The position numbers and the translations under genes are program-made. Shown in pieces: positions 16,929-25,969 of a stretch of 64,000 nucleotides of DNA (within the stretch, counting starts at the first letter, position 1; every line of letters starts with the position of its first letter). The stretch is from the NCBI RefSeq assembly GCF_003666605.1, contig NZ_RCIV01000001.1:372001-436000 (forward strand), given 5' to 3'. The notes under the pieces were generated by a model. The model had not been told where the DNA came from. It searched no databases and saw only the letters and a program-made list of their open reading frames with translations. The stretch comes from Propionibacterium australiense (lineage in GTDB: Bacteria; Actinomycetota; Actinomycetes; Propionibacteriales; Propionibacteriaceae).

Positions 16929-17702
16929 TCACGCGATGTAGGCGCCGCCGTTGATCGACTGGGTCGTGCCGGTGACATAGCTGGCGTCCTCGCTGGACAG
17001 CCAGACGTACATGTTGGCGATGTCGCGCCCCGTGCCCTGGCGCTTCATCGGGATGGTCGCGGTGAGCCTGTCCTCGTCCTCCTGGCTGTTGCCGGCACGG
17101 ATGTCGGTGGCGACGACGGCCGGGCAGATGGCGTTGACGGTGATGCCCTCGGGAGCCATCTCCCTGGCCAGCGAACGGGTCAGGCCGAGCACGCCGGCCT
17201 TGGCGGCCGAGTACGGCGTCTTGCTGAAGACGCCGCCGCCCTGCTGAGCGGAGACGGAACTCATGTTGACGATGCGCCCGTAGCCGCCCTCGATCATGGC
17301 CGGCAGGAACGCCTGGCAGGTGTTGAAGACGCCGGTCAGGTTGACCGCGATGACCTTGTCCCACAGCTCGGGGGTGACCTCGAGGAAGGGCACCGGCGAG
17401 GGGATGCCGGCCACGTTGGCCAGGGCGCCCACCGGGGGGAGGTCGGAGGCGGCGACCTGCTGGGCGATGTCGAAGACCTGCTCGCGGTTGGTGACATCGG
17501 CCGCGTAGGCGGCGACCCGCGCGCCGGTGTCCTTGGCGATGGCCTCGGCAGCGCTCCTGACGCCCTCCTCGTTCAGGTCGAGGACGACGACGGCCCAGCC
17601 CTCCTCGGCGAAACGCTGAGCGGTTGCGTACCCGATGCCATGGGGTGAAGCAGCGCCCGTCACTACTGCGGTCCTGGGGCCGACGCCCGTTCCGAGTCCC
17701 AT
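16929..17702 (-). CDS. Short-chain dehydrogenase/reductase (SDR)
   Basis: 257-residue classical SDR, cytoplasmic NAD(P)-dependent oxidoreductase. The cofactor motif is TGAASPHGIGYATA near the N-terminus, NVAG in mid-chain, and the catalytic Ser-Tyr-Lys set is in NMSSVSAQQGG and YSAAKAGVL. D at the end of the second strand (VVVLDLNEEG) favours NAD over NADP. The C-terminus GTTQSINGGAYIA is typical. GAGGAG precedes ATG 17702. As first gene of the SDR-transketolase set, it probably oxidises a polyol or sugar alcohol to the ketose that feeds the transketolase; that role is inferred from context. Confidence 0.88.
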   Translation of the reverse strand: MGLGTGVGPRTAVVTGAASPHGIGYATAQRFAEEGWAVVVLDLNEEGVRSAAEAIAKDTGARVAAYAADVTNREQVFDIAQQVAASDLPPVGALANVAGIPSPVPFLEVTPELWDKVIAVNLTGVFNTCQAFLPAMIEGGYGRIVNMSSVSAQQGGGVFSKTPYSAAKAGVLGLTRSLAREMAPEGITVNAICPAVVATDIRAGNSQEDEDRLTATIPMKRQGTGRDIANMYVWLSSEDASYVTGTTQSINGGAYIA

Positions 17703-17734
17703 TCTGGATCTCCTCACTTCATCGTGATGATTGA

Positions 17735-17762
17735 AGTCAACTGTTTACTGTTGACTGTTGAC
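17735..17762. promoter_or_regulatory. Candidate regulator site before SDR operon
   Basis: Inverted repeat AGTCAAC (17735-17741), 8 bases, GTTGACT (17750-17756), extended by another GTTGAC. On the minus strand this reads as three tandem 7-mers, GTCAACA GTCAACA GTAAACA. It lies 33-60 bases upstream of the SDR start, where a repressor would act; the adjacent GntR protein is the likely binder. Confidence 0.5.
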
Positions 17763-17907
17763 ACTGAGCATAGGCAGTCATCCGCGAGCACGTCAAGGGC
17801 TGGGATGTCAGCTCTTCCCGCCGATTCGGGCAACGAGCCACGGCACCGGGTACCTCGGGCTCACCGGCACCGGGCCGGGCAGTCGGCAACCGGGGCGGCA
17901 GGGAGGG

Positions 17908-18564
17908 CTACGAACCCATCTGGGAGACCCAGAAGGAGCCGGCGCGGCGCATGTGGTCGGCGAAGGCGGTGATGATCTCGAGCTCGTCAGCGGTGCGCAC
18001 GGCGTGGACGAGCGGTTCGTGGTGCGCGCGGGTGATGATGATCGGGATCACCGCGCTCTGGTGCATGGCTCCGGCGAAGATGACGACGCGCATCTGCTGC
18101 TGCAGCTCGAGCCACTTCGCGAGGAGGAGCTTGTTGCCCGACAACTCGCACAACCGCTGGTGGAAGGCCAGGTCCTGCTGGACCGCGTCGGACAGGTCCC
18201 CCAGCTTCTCCTGGGGCAGGGCCCTGGCCAGCTCGTCGCACAGGGCCTCGCGATCGGCGCTCCGGGCCAGGCGCACCGCGGCGCCGCTCTCGAGGAAGGA
18301 ACGGACCTCGTACAGCTCGGTGACCTCGGTCGGCGTGAAGGAACGGACGATGAGGCGGCCCCGCGAGGCCGACTCGGCGAGGCCGGCCTCCTCGAGCGCC
18401 CGCAGGGCCTCGCGCACGGTACCCCGGCTCACGGAGAACTGGGCGGCCAGATCGGTCTCGTTGAGATGTTCCCCGGACGCCAGCTGTCCCTCGAGAATCG
18501 CCTCGCGCAGCTGGTCGAGCACCTGCGTCCGCAGATTCACGCGTCGCACGGCACTGATGGTCAT
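17908..18564 (-). CDS. GntR-family transcriptional regulator (FadR/FCD type)
   Basis: 218-residue regulator. N-terminal winged helix (about residues 8-70) with LNETDLAAQFSVSRGTVREA; C-terminal all-helical ligand domain with FLESGAAVRLA, DLAFHQRLCELSGN and HEPLVHAVRTAD, typical of the FCD class, where the conserved Asp and His residues often bind metal and an organic-acid effector. GAAGGA precedes ATG 18564. It lies 205 bases upstream of the SDR gene on the same strand and most likely senses a pathway intermediate of that operon. Its own promoter holds a perfect palindrome, so it may autoregulate. Confidence 0.87.
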   Translation of the reverse strand: MTISAVRRVNLRTQVLDQLREAILEGQLASGEHLNETDLAAQFSVSRGTVREALRALEEAGLAESASRGRLIVRSFTPTEVTELYEVRSFLESGAAVRLARSADREALCDELARALPQEKLGDLSDAVQQDLAFHQRLCELSGNKLLLAKWLELQQQMRVVIFAGAMHQSAVIPIIITRAHHEPLVHAVRTADELEIITAFADHMRRAGSFWVSQMGS

Positions 18565-18635
18565 GAGGGCACATCCTTCGAGGTCGTGTCAGGGGTCCCG
18601 ATGAGCAGTCATCGGTACGCCTCAAGGTCAGGGGG

Positions 18636-18652
18636 ATCATACGTCATGACGT
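18636..18652 (-). promoter_or_regulatory. GntR gene promoter with palindrome
   Basis: On the minus strand TATGAT (18641-18636) is a good -10 element, and directly upstream lies the perfect 12-bp palindrome ACGTCATGACGT (18641-18652). Its core, GT-N4-AC, is reminiscent of FadR-type GntR operators. Confidence 0.45.
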
Positions 18653-18714
18653 GGGAGTTTTCCCGCATTTGGGTCACTCCCGCTGGCCGCCGGGTCGGGC
18701 CGGGCGCCAGGGCT

Positions 18715-19692
18715 TCAGGCCGAGCGTGTGATGACCTCGTCACACAGCCGGTCGAGAGCACGGCGCGTCGGCCCCTCCGGTACGGCGGCCAGCTCGGTGC
18801 GGGCAAGATCGGCCCGGCGGCGGATCTCGGCACGCGCCTCGTCGATGACATGGTTGGCGCGCAGGGCGGCCAGGGCACGGGCGAGATCGGCGTCATCGGT
18901 CGACGAGGAGCGGATGAGAGCCATGAGATCCTGGTCCGCCGGGTCGTCGCTGGCGGCGAGCAGGAGCGTGGGCAGTGTGAGGACGCCCTCGCGCAGATCG
19001 GTGCCGGGCGTCTTTCCGGTCTCGTCGCTGACGATGTCGATGAGGTCGTCCGACAGCTGGAAGACCAGGCCGATCTGCATGCCGTAGCGGCCGATCGCGT
19101 CGATGACCGGCCGGTCGGCGCCGGCGACCATGGCACCGAACAGCGCCGAGGTGCGGATCAGCGCACCGGTCTTGCCCTCGATGACGCGAAGATAGTGCTC
19201 CATGGGGTCGGCGCCGGGCTGCGGGCCCTTCATCTCGCCGATCTGGCCGGTGACGAGATCGGCGAAGGTGTCGGCCTGCAAGCGCACGTAGTCGTTGCCG
19301 AGATGAGTGACCTCACTCGAGGCACGGGCGAAGAGCCAGTCGCCGACCATGATGGCCGTGGAGTTGCCGAAGGCCGCGTTGGCGCTGGGCACCCCGCGGC
19401 GCAGATCGGCCTCGTCCATGACGTCGTCGTGATAGAGCGAGGCTACATGGGTCAGCTCGACGACGACGGCCGCACGTGTCACGTCCTCGGGGTCCGCGCG
19501 GGGTCCCAGGTGGCTGGTGAGGGCCACCAGCAGTGGACGGAAACGCTTGCCGCCGGCCGAGATCACATGCGCGGCTGCCTCTGCCAGGAAGGGATTGTCG
19601 GCCCCGAGAGCCACCTCATCGAGCCGTCGCTCGATGGCGGTGAGCTGGTCGTCGATGCTCTCGGCGAAGGCCTCGTCCTCAGCCTGGCTCAC
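18715..19692 (-). CDS. Long-chain polyprenyl diphosphate synthase (menaquinone side chain)
   Basis: 325-residue trans-prenyltransferase that lengthens allylic diphosphates with isopentenyl diphosphate to the polyprenyl tail, here most likely of menaquinone. First Asp-rich motif LYHDDVMDEADLRRG and second LSDDLIDIVSD are intact, as is the substrate-binding GGKRFRPLL. Small residues before the first Asp motif (HVASLYHDDVMDE) fit a long product, but chain length cannot be read from this. It starts 12 bases after the nuoN stop, so it is the last gene of the nuo operon, which implies joint regulation of quinone tail supply and complex I. Confidence 0.88.
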   Translation of the reverse strand: MSQAEDEAFAESIDDQLTAIERRLDEVALGADNPFLAEAAAHVISAGGKRFRPLLVALTSHLGPRADPEDVTRAAVVVELTHVASLYHDDVMDEADLRRGVPSANAAFGNSTAIMVGDWLFARASSEVTHLGNDYVRLQADTFADLVTGQIGEMKGPQPGADPMEHYLRVIEGKTGALIRTSALFGAMVAGADRPVIDAIGRYGMQIGLVFQLSDDLIDIVSDETGKTPGTDLREGVLTLPTLLLAASDDPADQDLMALIRSSSTDDADLARALAALRANHVIDEARAEIRRRADLARTELAAVPEGPTRRALDRLCDEVITRSA

Positions 19693-19704
19693 AGTCGTCT
19701 CCTA

Positions 19705-21258
19705 TCAGCGCAGGAACCCTGCCGCGCTCGTGAAAAGGTCGAGCACGGAACCAGGTGCAAGACCAAGGACAAGCGTACCGACGGCCCCAACAACGATCAC
19801 CACCCAGGTCGGGACCCCGGCCTTGACGACGTCGACGGAGGCGTCCGGTTTGTCGAAGTACATGATCTTGACCAACCGGAAGTAGAAGCCGGCGGTGACC
19901 AGGGACATGACGATCGCCACCACGACGAGCCAGGTGTAGCCGCCCTGCCAGCCGGCGACGAAGGCCACCAGCTTGCCGACGAATCCGCCGGTCAGCGGGA
20001 TCCCGGCCATCGACAGCAGGAAGAGCGTCATGATGGCGCCGAGCACCGGTTCGCGGCGGCCGAGACCGGCCCAGGCGTCGAAGCCGGTCGCCTCGCCGCC
20101 GCTGCGGCGGACCATCGTCAGGATCGCGAAGGCCCCCATCGTGGCAAGACCGTAGCCGGCCAGGTAGAACATGACCCCCGAGACCGAGCCGGTGAGCCCC
20201 TCCCCCAGCGCGTCTCCGGCCATCGCCCCGACGACGGCGACCAGGATGAACCCGGCATGGGCGATCGAGGAGTAGGCCAGCAGGCGCTTGACGTCATTCT
20301 GGGCCAGGCCGACGACCGCGCCGAAGAGCATCGTCAGGACGGCGATGACGGCGAGGACCAGCTGCCAGTCCCAGCGGGCGCCGCCGAGGGCGACGAACAG
20401 CAGCCGCAGCAGCCCGCCGAAGGCCGCCAGCTTGGTGCACACGGCCATGAAGGCGGTGACCGGGGTCGGGGCTCCGGTGTAGACGTCCGGCACCCATGCG
20501 TGGAAGGGCACGGCGCCGATCTTGAACAGGACACCGGCCGCGGTCAGGGCGAGACCGGCCATGAGCAGCGTCTGGGACTCGATGCCGAGCGTGATGCCTG
20601 CGTCGATGTCGGTGAACAGGAAGGAGCCGCTGAAGCCGTACAGCAGCGCCGCGCCGAACAGGAACAGCGCGCTGGACATGGCGCCCAGCAGGAAGTACTT
20701 CAGCGCGGCCTCCTGCGACAGGAGCCGACGGCGACGCGCCAGGGCACACATGACGTACAGCGGCAGCGAGAGGATCTCCAGGGCGACGAACATGGTCAGC
20801 AGGTCGTTGGCCGCCGGGAAGACGAGCATGCCGAACAGCGACAGCTCGAGCAGGATGAAGACCTCGGTGTTCTCCTGACGAGCGGCGATGGCCTCGTGCT
20901 CGGCCCGTGAGCCGGGCACGGTGTGGGCCTGGGCGGCGAAGGCGCTCGACCCGCCACAGACCCGACGTTCCCCGTACAGGAGACTCGCGCCGATCCCGAA
21001 GACCAGCAGCAGCGACCAGACGATCCGGGTCGGACCGTCGATGCTCAGGCCGCCCATGACGGCCACGCCCGGGGTGACCGACCAGCCCGCGCAGACCAGG
21101 GCGAGGGCGATGAGCTGGGCGATGAGGGCCAGGCCGAACTGGACGGTGAAGCGCCTGGCACGGGGCACGATGGCCTCGACGAGCACGGCGCACACGGCGC
21201 CACCCAGCAGGACGAGCAGCGGGGCGATGAGCCCGTACTCGATCGTGGGATTTGTCAT
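19705..21258 (-). CDS. nuoN: NADH-quinone oxidoreductase subunit N
   Basis: 517-residue antiporter-like membrane subunit of complex I, one of three homologous proton-translocating subunits. The proton-transfer core is recognisable: LFEL-type opening loops, KYFLLGAMSSALFLFGAALL, KIGAVPFHAWVPDVYTGAPT with the conserved Lys, and LAYSSIAHAGFILV. It is close to the 485-500 residue length of other NuoN proteins, with a longer loop around residues 80-125 (GGSSAFAAQAHTVPGSRAE region). Start ATG at 21258 follows nuoM by three bases. Confidence 0.96.
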   Translation of the reverse strand: MTNPTIEYGLIAPLLVLLGGAVCAVLVEAIVPRARRFTVQFGLALIAQLIALALVCAGWSVTPGVAVMGGLSIDGPTRIVWSLLLVFGIGASLLYGERRVCGGSSAFAAQAHTVPGSRAEHEAIAARQENTEVFILLELSLFGMLVFPAANDLLTMFVALEILSLPLYVMCALARRRRLLSQEAALKYFLLGAMSSALFLFGAALLYGFSGSFLFTDIDAGITLGIESQTLLMAGLALTAAGVLFKIGAVPFHAWVPDVYTGAPTPVTAFMAVCTKLAAFGGLLRLLFVALGGARWDWQLVLAVIAVLTMLFGAVVGLAQNDVKRLLAYSSIAHAGFILVAVVGAMAGDALGEGLTGSVSGVMFYLAGYGLATMGAFAILTMVRRSGGEATGFDAWAGLGRREPVLGAIMTLFLLSMAGIPLTGGFVGKLVAFVAGWQGGYTWLVVVAIVMSLVTAGFYFRLVKIMYFDKPDASVDVVKAGVPTWVVIVVGAVGTLVLGLAPGSVLDLFTSAAGFLR

Positions 21259-21261
21259 GAC

Positions 21262-22821
21262 TCACTTACCCCCGTTCGAGACGCTCGGCTCGGGATCGCT
21301 GGCCGAGACGTGAACCATTGCCTGCTGCGCGGTCGGGGCGACCATGTCGAGCGCCGGCCCCGGCACCAGGCCGAAGAACAGCATGAGGATGATGAGCGGT
21401 GCGATGACTGCTCGTTCACGGCCGCTGAGGTCGTGCGTCAGGTGCCTCTCGCTCGCCTCGCTCACCGGGCCGGTGAAGACCCGCTGATAGGCGAGCATGA
21501 TGTAGACCGCGGCGAGAACGGTGGCGACGACGGCCACCGCGACGAAGACCAGGTGCCTGCTCCAGGCGCCGGACATGATGAGGTACTCGCCCGCGAAGTT
21601 CGCCAGACCGGGCAGGCCGAGCGTGGCCAGGCCGGAGACCAGGAAGACCCCCGCCAGCACGGGAACGAGTTTCTGGGCCCCGCCGAAGTCGGTGACCAGG
21701 ACCGAGCCGCGGCGGTCGGCGAGGAAGCCGACGACCAGGAACATGGCGGCGGCGCTGAAACCGTGACCGAGCATGTAGAAGATCGAACCGGTCAGCGACG
21801 TCGTGGTGAACGCGAAGATGCCGAGCACCATGAACCCGAAGTGGCTCACCGAGGTGAAGGCCACCAGACGCAGCAGATTCCGGGAGCCGATCGCCATGAG
21901 CGCGCCGTAGAAGATCGAGATGACCGCCAGGGTCAGCACGAAGGGCGTCGCCCAGCCGCTGGCCTGCGGGAAGAAGGCCAGGCAGAAGCGGATCATGCCG
22001 AAGGTCCCGATCTTGTCGAGCGTTGCCACCAGCAGCGAGGAGGCCCCCGGGCGGGCCTGCTCGGCGGTGTCGGGCAGCCAGGTGTGCACCGGAACCATCG
22101 GGGCCTTGATCGCGAAGGCGATGAAGAAGGCGACGAACAACCAGCGCTCGGTGCCCGTTGCCATCGGCAGGCCGGTCAGGTCGGCGGTCAGCAGGCTCGG
22201 GGCGCCGTCGGAGGCCGAGATCACGTACATGCCGATGACGCCGAGCAGCAGGACCAGGCCGCCGAGCAGGCTGAACAGCAGGAACTTCAGCGCCGCAGCG
22301 GTGCGGCCCGTGCCGCCCCACCCGGCGATGAGGAAGTACATCGGGATGAGGGTGGCCTCGAAGAAGATGTAGAACAGCAGCAGATCGGAGGCCATGAAGA
22401 CGTAGAGGGTGAAGCCCTCCAGCAGCAGGGCCAGGGCCATGAAGGCCTCGGTGCTCCAGCGCGGGGGCAGCACCCCGTCCTTCTCGACCGGTCGGCCCTT
22501 CGCGCCGGCCATCCTCCTCGGGGCATCGCCCACGTGCCACTCGGCGAGCAGGACGACCGGCACGAGGACGACGGTGAGGCCGATGAGCAGTTTGGTCATG
22601 CCGTCGGCGTCCAGCGCGTACCAGGCGCCGATCGTGCCGATCCAGCTGTGCTGCTCGGCCAGGGCCGCGGAGTCCATGGGCAGGATGGCGATGCCGCAGG
22701 CGAGTTCGGCCAGGGCGAAGGCCATCGCGGCGGTCTTGCCGCCACGGCCGCGCAGAGCGAGGACGATGATCGAACCCGCGATCGGCAGCAGCCCCAACAG
22801 GGTGAGCCAGGGGAATGTCAT
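21262..22821 (-). CDS. nuoM: NADH-quinone oxidoreductase subunit M
   Basis: 519-residue antiporter-like proton-pumping subunit of complex I in the membrane arm. Seen: FYIFFEATLIPMYFLIAGWG with the conserved Glu, KFLLFSLLGGLVLLLGVIGMY, KAPMVPVHTWLPDTAEQARP, VAFTSVSHFGFMVLGI and LGHGFSAAAMFLVVGFL, all normal for NuoM. Length matches the family (about 500). It sits between nuoL and nuoN with 3-13 base gaps. Confidence 0.96.
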   Translation of the reverse strand: MTFPWLTLLGLLPIAGSIIVLALRGRGGKTAAMAFALAELACGIAILPMDSAALAEQHSWIGTIGAWYALDADGMTKLLIGLTVVLVPVVLLAEWHVGDAPRRMAGAKGRPVEKDGVLPPRWSTEAFMALALLLEGFTLYVFMASDLLLFYIFFEATLIPMYFLIAGWGGTGRTAAALKFLLFSLLGGLVLLLGVIGMYVISASDGAPSLLTADLTGLPMATGTERWLFVAFFIAFAIKAPMVPVHTWLPDTAEQARPGASSLLVATLDKIGTFGMIRFCLAFFPQASGWATPFVLTLAVISIFYGALMAIGSRNLLRLVAFTSVSHFGFMVLGIFAFTTTSLTGSIFYMLGHGFSAAAMFLVVGFLADRRGSVLVTDFGGAQKLVPVLAGVFLVSGLATLGLPGLANFAGEYLIMSGAWSRHLVFVAVAVVATVLAAVYIMLAYQRVFTGPVSEASERHLTHDLSGRERAVIAPLIILMLFFGLVPGPALDMVAPTAQQAMVHVSASDPEPSVSNGGK

Positions 22822-22834
22822 TTCTCTTCCTCCC

Positions 22835-24742
22835 TCAGGCCAGCCGGCCCAGGATCAGCACGGCACCGATGATGACCGAGCCGAAGGTCATCAGGGCGCC
22901 ATAGGTGCGGACATATCCGTTCTCCAGCAGCCGCAGCAGACCGGACGCGCCCTTGACGAGGGTGGCGCTGCCGTTGACGGCGCCGTCCACGACGTAACGG
23001 TCGGTCAGCTCCAGACCGTCGCACAGCCGCTGGCCGGGTCGCATGAACACGGCCTCGTTGAACGCATTGGCGTAGAGCTCGTTGCGGCCGGCGTTGACGA
23101 AGAAGTTGCGGCTGACCGGCATCTCCTGGGCGATCGGACGGCGGTAGATCAGGACGCCGAGCACGACACCGCAGACCACGGCGAGCAGGGTGACCCAGGC
23201 GATGACGCTCGTCTCGAAGACGTGGACGGGCTCCACCTCGGCGCCGATGGCATCGGACAGCCAGCCCTGGATCCAGCCGTTGAGCACGAGGCCGCCGATG
23301 ACCGAGCCGACGGCCAGGATGACCAGCGGGATGACCATGACCGGGCCGGGGCGGTGCGGGTGCACGCCGGGCAGGTGACGGGACGGGCCGAAGAAGGTCA
23401 TCACCACCAGGCGCGTCATGTAGAAGGCGGTGACGGCCGCGCCCGCAATGGCCAGCCAGCCGAAGACCGCTCCCCTGCCGAAGGCGGCGTTGATGATGTG
23501 GTCCTTCGAGTAGTAGCCGGCGAAGAAGGGGCAGCCGATGATGGCCAGGTAGCCCATCGCGAAGGTGCCGAAGACCCAGGGCATGCCCTTGGCCAGCGCC
23601 CCGAAGTGCCGCATGTCGGTGTCGTCGCCCATGCCGTGCATGACGGCGCCGGCACCGAGGAACATGTTCGCCTTGAACATGCCGTGGGTGAGCAGGTGGA
23701 AGATCGCGAAGGCCACGCCGGCCGGGCCGAGGCCCGCGGCCAGCATCATGTAGCCGATCTGGCTCATCGTGGAGCCGGCCAGCACCTTCTTGATGTCGTC
23801 CTTGGCGCAGCCGATCCAGGCGCCGGCGAAGATGGAGCACAGGCCGACGACGACGACGGCGAGCGCAGCCTCGTCGCTCAGCGTGAAGATCGCCTGGGAG
23901 CGGACGACCAGGTAGACGCCGGCGGTGACCATCGTCGCCGCGTGGATGAGGGCCGACACCGGAGTGGGGCCCTCCATGGCGTCGAGCAGCCAGACCTGCA
24001 GCGGCACCTGGGCGGACTTGCCGCAGGCCGCCAGCAGCAGGAGCAGACCGAGCGCGGTGGCCCAGCCGTGGGACATGCCCGGTGCGGCCGCGTTGACGTC
24101 GGCGAACGAGACGGAGCCGAACAGCGCGAACATCGCGAAGCTGGCGCACAGCAGGCCGAGGTCACCGACCTTGTTGGTGAGGAAGGCCTTCTTGGCAGCC
24201 AGGGCCGCCGAGGTGCGTTCCTGCCAGAAGCCGATGAGCAGATAGGAGGCCAGGCCGACGCCCTCCCAGCCGATGAACAGCATGATGTAGTTGTCGGCGA
24301 GCACCAGCGTGAGCATGGCGCCCAGGAAGATGTTGAGGAAGGCGAAGAAGCGACGCCGCTTCGGGTCCTCGGCCATGTAGCCGATCGAGTAGATGAAGAT
24401 GAGCGAGCCGACGCCGGTGACGAGCAGCGCGAAGAGGATCGACAGCGGGTCGACCAGCAGCCCGATCTCGATGCTGCGGCCACCCACCTCGGCCCAGGTG
24501 TAGACCGGCACCGAGACGGCGCGGTCGGCCGCCGGGGCACCGAGCAGCTGGACGAACTCGGTCAGGGCGATGACGAAGGCGGCGACCGGCGCCGCCGCAC
24601 CGAGCAGATGGCCCCAGGAGTCACCGGCCCGCCCGACGACGAGCAGGATGCCCGCCACGGCGAGTGGGATCGCGATGAGCAGCCAGGCGAGGCCGAGCGC
24701 ACCCGTGGCTGCCACCGGAGTGAGTGTTTCGAGAAGAGTCAC
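22835..24742 (-). CDS. nuoL: NADH-quinone oxidoreductase subunit L
   Basis: 635-residue distal membrane subunit of complex I, with the long C-terminal lateral helix expected of NuoL. Landmarks: DPLSILFALLVTGVGSLIFIYS, FLIGWEGVGLASYLLIGFW-type segment with the conserved Glu, KAFLTNKVGDLGLL, SAQVPLQVWLLDAMEGPTPV, LIHAATMVTAGVYLVVR, and HGMFKANMFLGAGAVMHGMG. GTG at 24742 starts 10 bases after nuoK. Expected length (about 610-640) and no odd features. Confidence 0.97.
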   Translation of the reverse strand: MTLLETLTPVAATGALGLAWLLIAIPLAVAGILLVVGRAGDSWGHLLGAAAPVAAFVIALTEFVQLLGAPAADRAVSVPVYTWAEVGGRSIEIGLLVDPLSILFALLVTGVGSLIFIYSIGYMAEDPKRRRFFAFLNIFLGAMLTLVLADNYIMLFIGWEGVGLASYLLIGFWQERTSAALAAKKAFLTNKVGDLGLLCASFAMFALFGSVSFADVNAAAPGMSHGWATALGLLLLLAACGKSAQVPLQVWLLDAMEGPTPVSALIHAATMVTAGVYLVVRSQAIFTLSDEAALAVVVVGLCSIFAGAWIGCAKDDIKKVLAGSTMSQIGYMMLAAGLGPAGVAFAIFHLLTHGMFKANMFLGAGAVMHGMGDDTDMRHFGALAKGMPWVFGTFAMGYLAIIGCPFFAGYYSKDHIINAAFGRGAVFGWLAIAGAAVTAFYMTRLVVMTFFGPSRHLPGVHPHRPGPVMVIPLVILAVGSVIGGLVLNGWIQGWLSDAIGAEVEPVHVFETSVIAWVTLLAVVCGVVLGVLIYRRPIAQEMPVSRNFFVNAGRNELYANAFNEAVFMRPGQRLCDGLELTDRYVVDGAVNGSATLVKGASGLLRLLENGYVRTYGALMTFGSVIIGAVLILGRLA

Positions 24743-24752
24743 CGCTGCCCCC

Positions 24753-25052
24753 TCAGTGCTTCAGCAGGTTCTCGTCGTCGACCGAGGCCGACTGGCGGGT
24801 ACGGAAGATGGTGATGATGATGGCGAGTCCGACGACCACCTCGGCGGCCGCGACGACCATGACGAAGAAGGCCGCGATCTGCCCGTCCAGACCACCGTGC
24901 ACGTGGGAGAAGGTCACCAGCGCGAGATTTGCCGCGTTGAGCATGAGTTCCACCGACATGAAGGCGATGAGCGCGTTGCGGCGGACCATGAAGCCGAGCA
25001 GCCCGATGCACAGCAGGACGGCTGACAGGATGATGTAGGCGTTCGGGTTCAT
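24753..25052 (-). CDS. nuoK: NADH-quinone oxidoreductase subunit K
   Basis: 99-residue three-helix membrane subunit of complex I. The conserved membrane glutamates of the proton path are present in [16 protein letters not shown] and [15 protein letters not shown] 25052 overlaps the nuoJ stop by one base (TGATG), which fixes the start; a GTG one codon upstream is not needed. Confidence 0.96.
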   Translation of the reverse strand: MNPNAYIILSAVLLCIGLLGFMVRRNALIAFMSVELMLNAANLALVTFSHVHGGLDGQIAAFFVMVVAAAEVVVGLAIIITIFRTRQSASVDDENLLKH

Positions 25053-25969
25053 CACTCGTCCCCCTCGTTCTCCTCTGAGTCGGCGCCCTCCGGCGCCTCC
25101 GCCTCCGAGGCCGCGGCGAGCGCCACGGCCGGGCCGGGGCTGGGCAGCTCGTTCTCGCCGGGCAGCAGGCCGTGCTGCTCGTCCCGGACGGCTCGGATCG
25201 TCTCGTCGGCGACGATGTTCGGGGCGACGAGACGCCCCCGGTCGACGACCACGACACCGCGCGCCGCGAGCGTCGGGATGACCGAGCCCTCGGCGATCGA
25301 GCCGTCTGGAAGCAGGGCCGGGTGATCGGCCGAGTTGTGGCGGGCGTAGACGCCGGGGTTGGGAAGGGGCGCCGGGTCGACGCCCTGCTCCGCGTACTCG
25401 CGGATGCGCCGGGCGGCACGGGCCTTCTGACGTTCCTTCTTGCGGAGCCGCTCGCCGTGGGCCAGCACCATCGCGGCGAGGGCCGCCGTGATGAGCAGGG
25501 CCGCGGTCGCCTCGAAGGCGAAGACGTAACGGCCGAAGACCAGGTAGGCCAGCGAACGGACGTTGCCCGCCTCACCGACCGCCTCGTCAAGACCCGCCGG
25601 CTCGGTGATGACGCCGTGGCCGACGGCCAGGACGAGCAGCACGAGCAGGGCGGCTGCACCGACGGCTGCCGCGACGCGCTGGCCCTTGATCGTCTCGACC
25701 ATCGCGTCGACCGAGTCGACGCCGATGATCATCATCGTGAAGACGAAGAGCATCATCACCGCACCGGTGTAGACGATGATCTGGGCGACGAACAGGAAGG
25801 GTGCGTCGAGACTGGCGTACAGGCAGGCCAGGCAGATCATGACGGCGGCCAGGCACAGTGCCGAGTGCACCGGCTTGCGGCTGAGGACGAGCCCCAGCGC
25901 CGCCGCCACGGCCAGGACGGCGAACACCCAGAAGACGACGGCCTGGGCCGTGAGCAGTGGGATCATCAT
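25052..25969 (-). CDS. nuoJ: NADH-quinone oxidoreductase subunit J with long C-terminal extension
   Basis: 305-residue membrane subunit of complex I. The first about 175 residues are the NuoJ core: [38 protein letters not shown] with the pi-bulge helix, and [10 protein letters not shown]. The remaining about 130 residues are soluble, charged and Pro/Glu-rich ([19 protein letters not shown] onward, ending [15 protein letters not shown]). Enteric NuoJ is about 184 residues, so the tail is extra; actinobacterial NuoJ tails of this kind are known to vary. ATGA overlap with nuoI fixes the start. Confidence 0.94.
   Translation of the reverse strand: MMIPLLTAQAVVFWVFAVLAVAAALGLVLSRKPVHSALCLAAVMICLACLYASLDAPFLFVAQIIVYTGAVMMLFVFTMMIIGVDSVDAMVETIKGQRVAAAVGAAALLVLLVLAVGHGVITEPAGLDEAVGEAGNVRSLAYLVFGRYVFAFEATAALLITAALAAMVLAHGERLRKKERQKARAARRIREYAEQGVDPAPLPNPGVYARHNSADHPALLPDGSIAEGSVIPTLAARGVVVVDRGRLVAPNIVADETIRAVRDEQHGLLPGENELPSPGPAVALAAASEAEAPEGADSEENEGDE

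Noticed and set aside
17758-20910. 1050-codon plus-strand open frame
   Set aside because: Antisense to the GntR, polyprenyl synthase and nuoN genes; composition is typical of high-GC shadows and no domain is recognisable.
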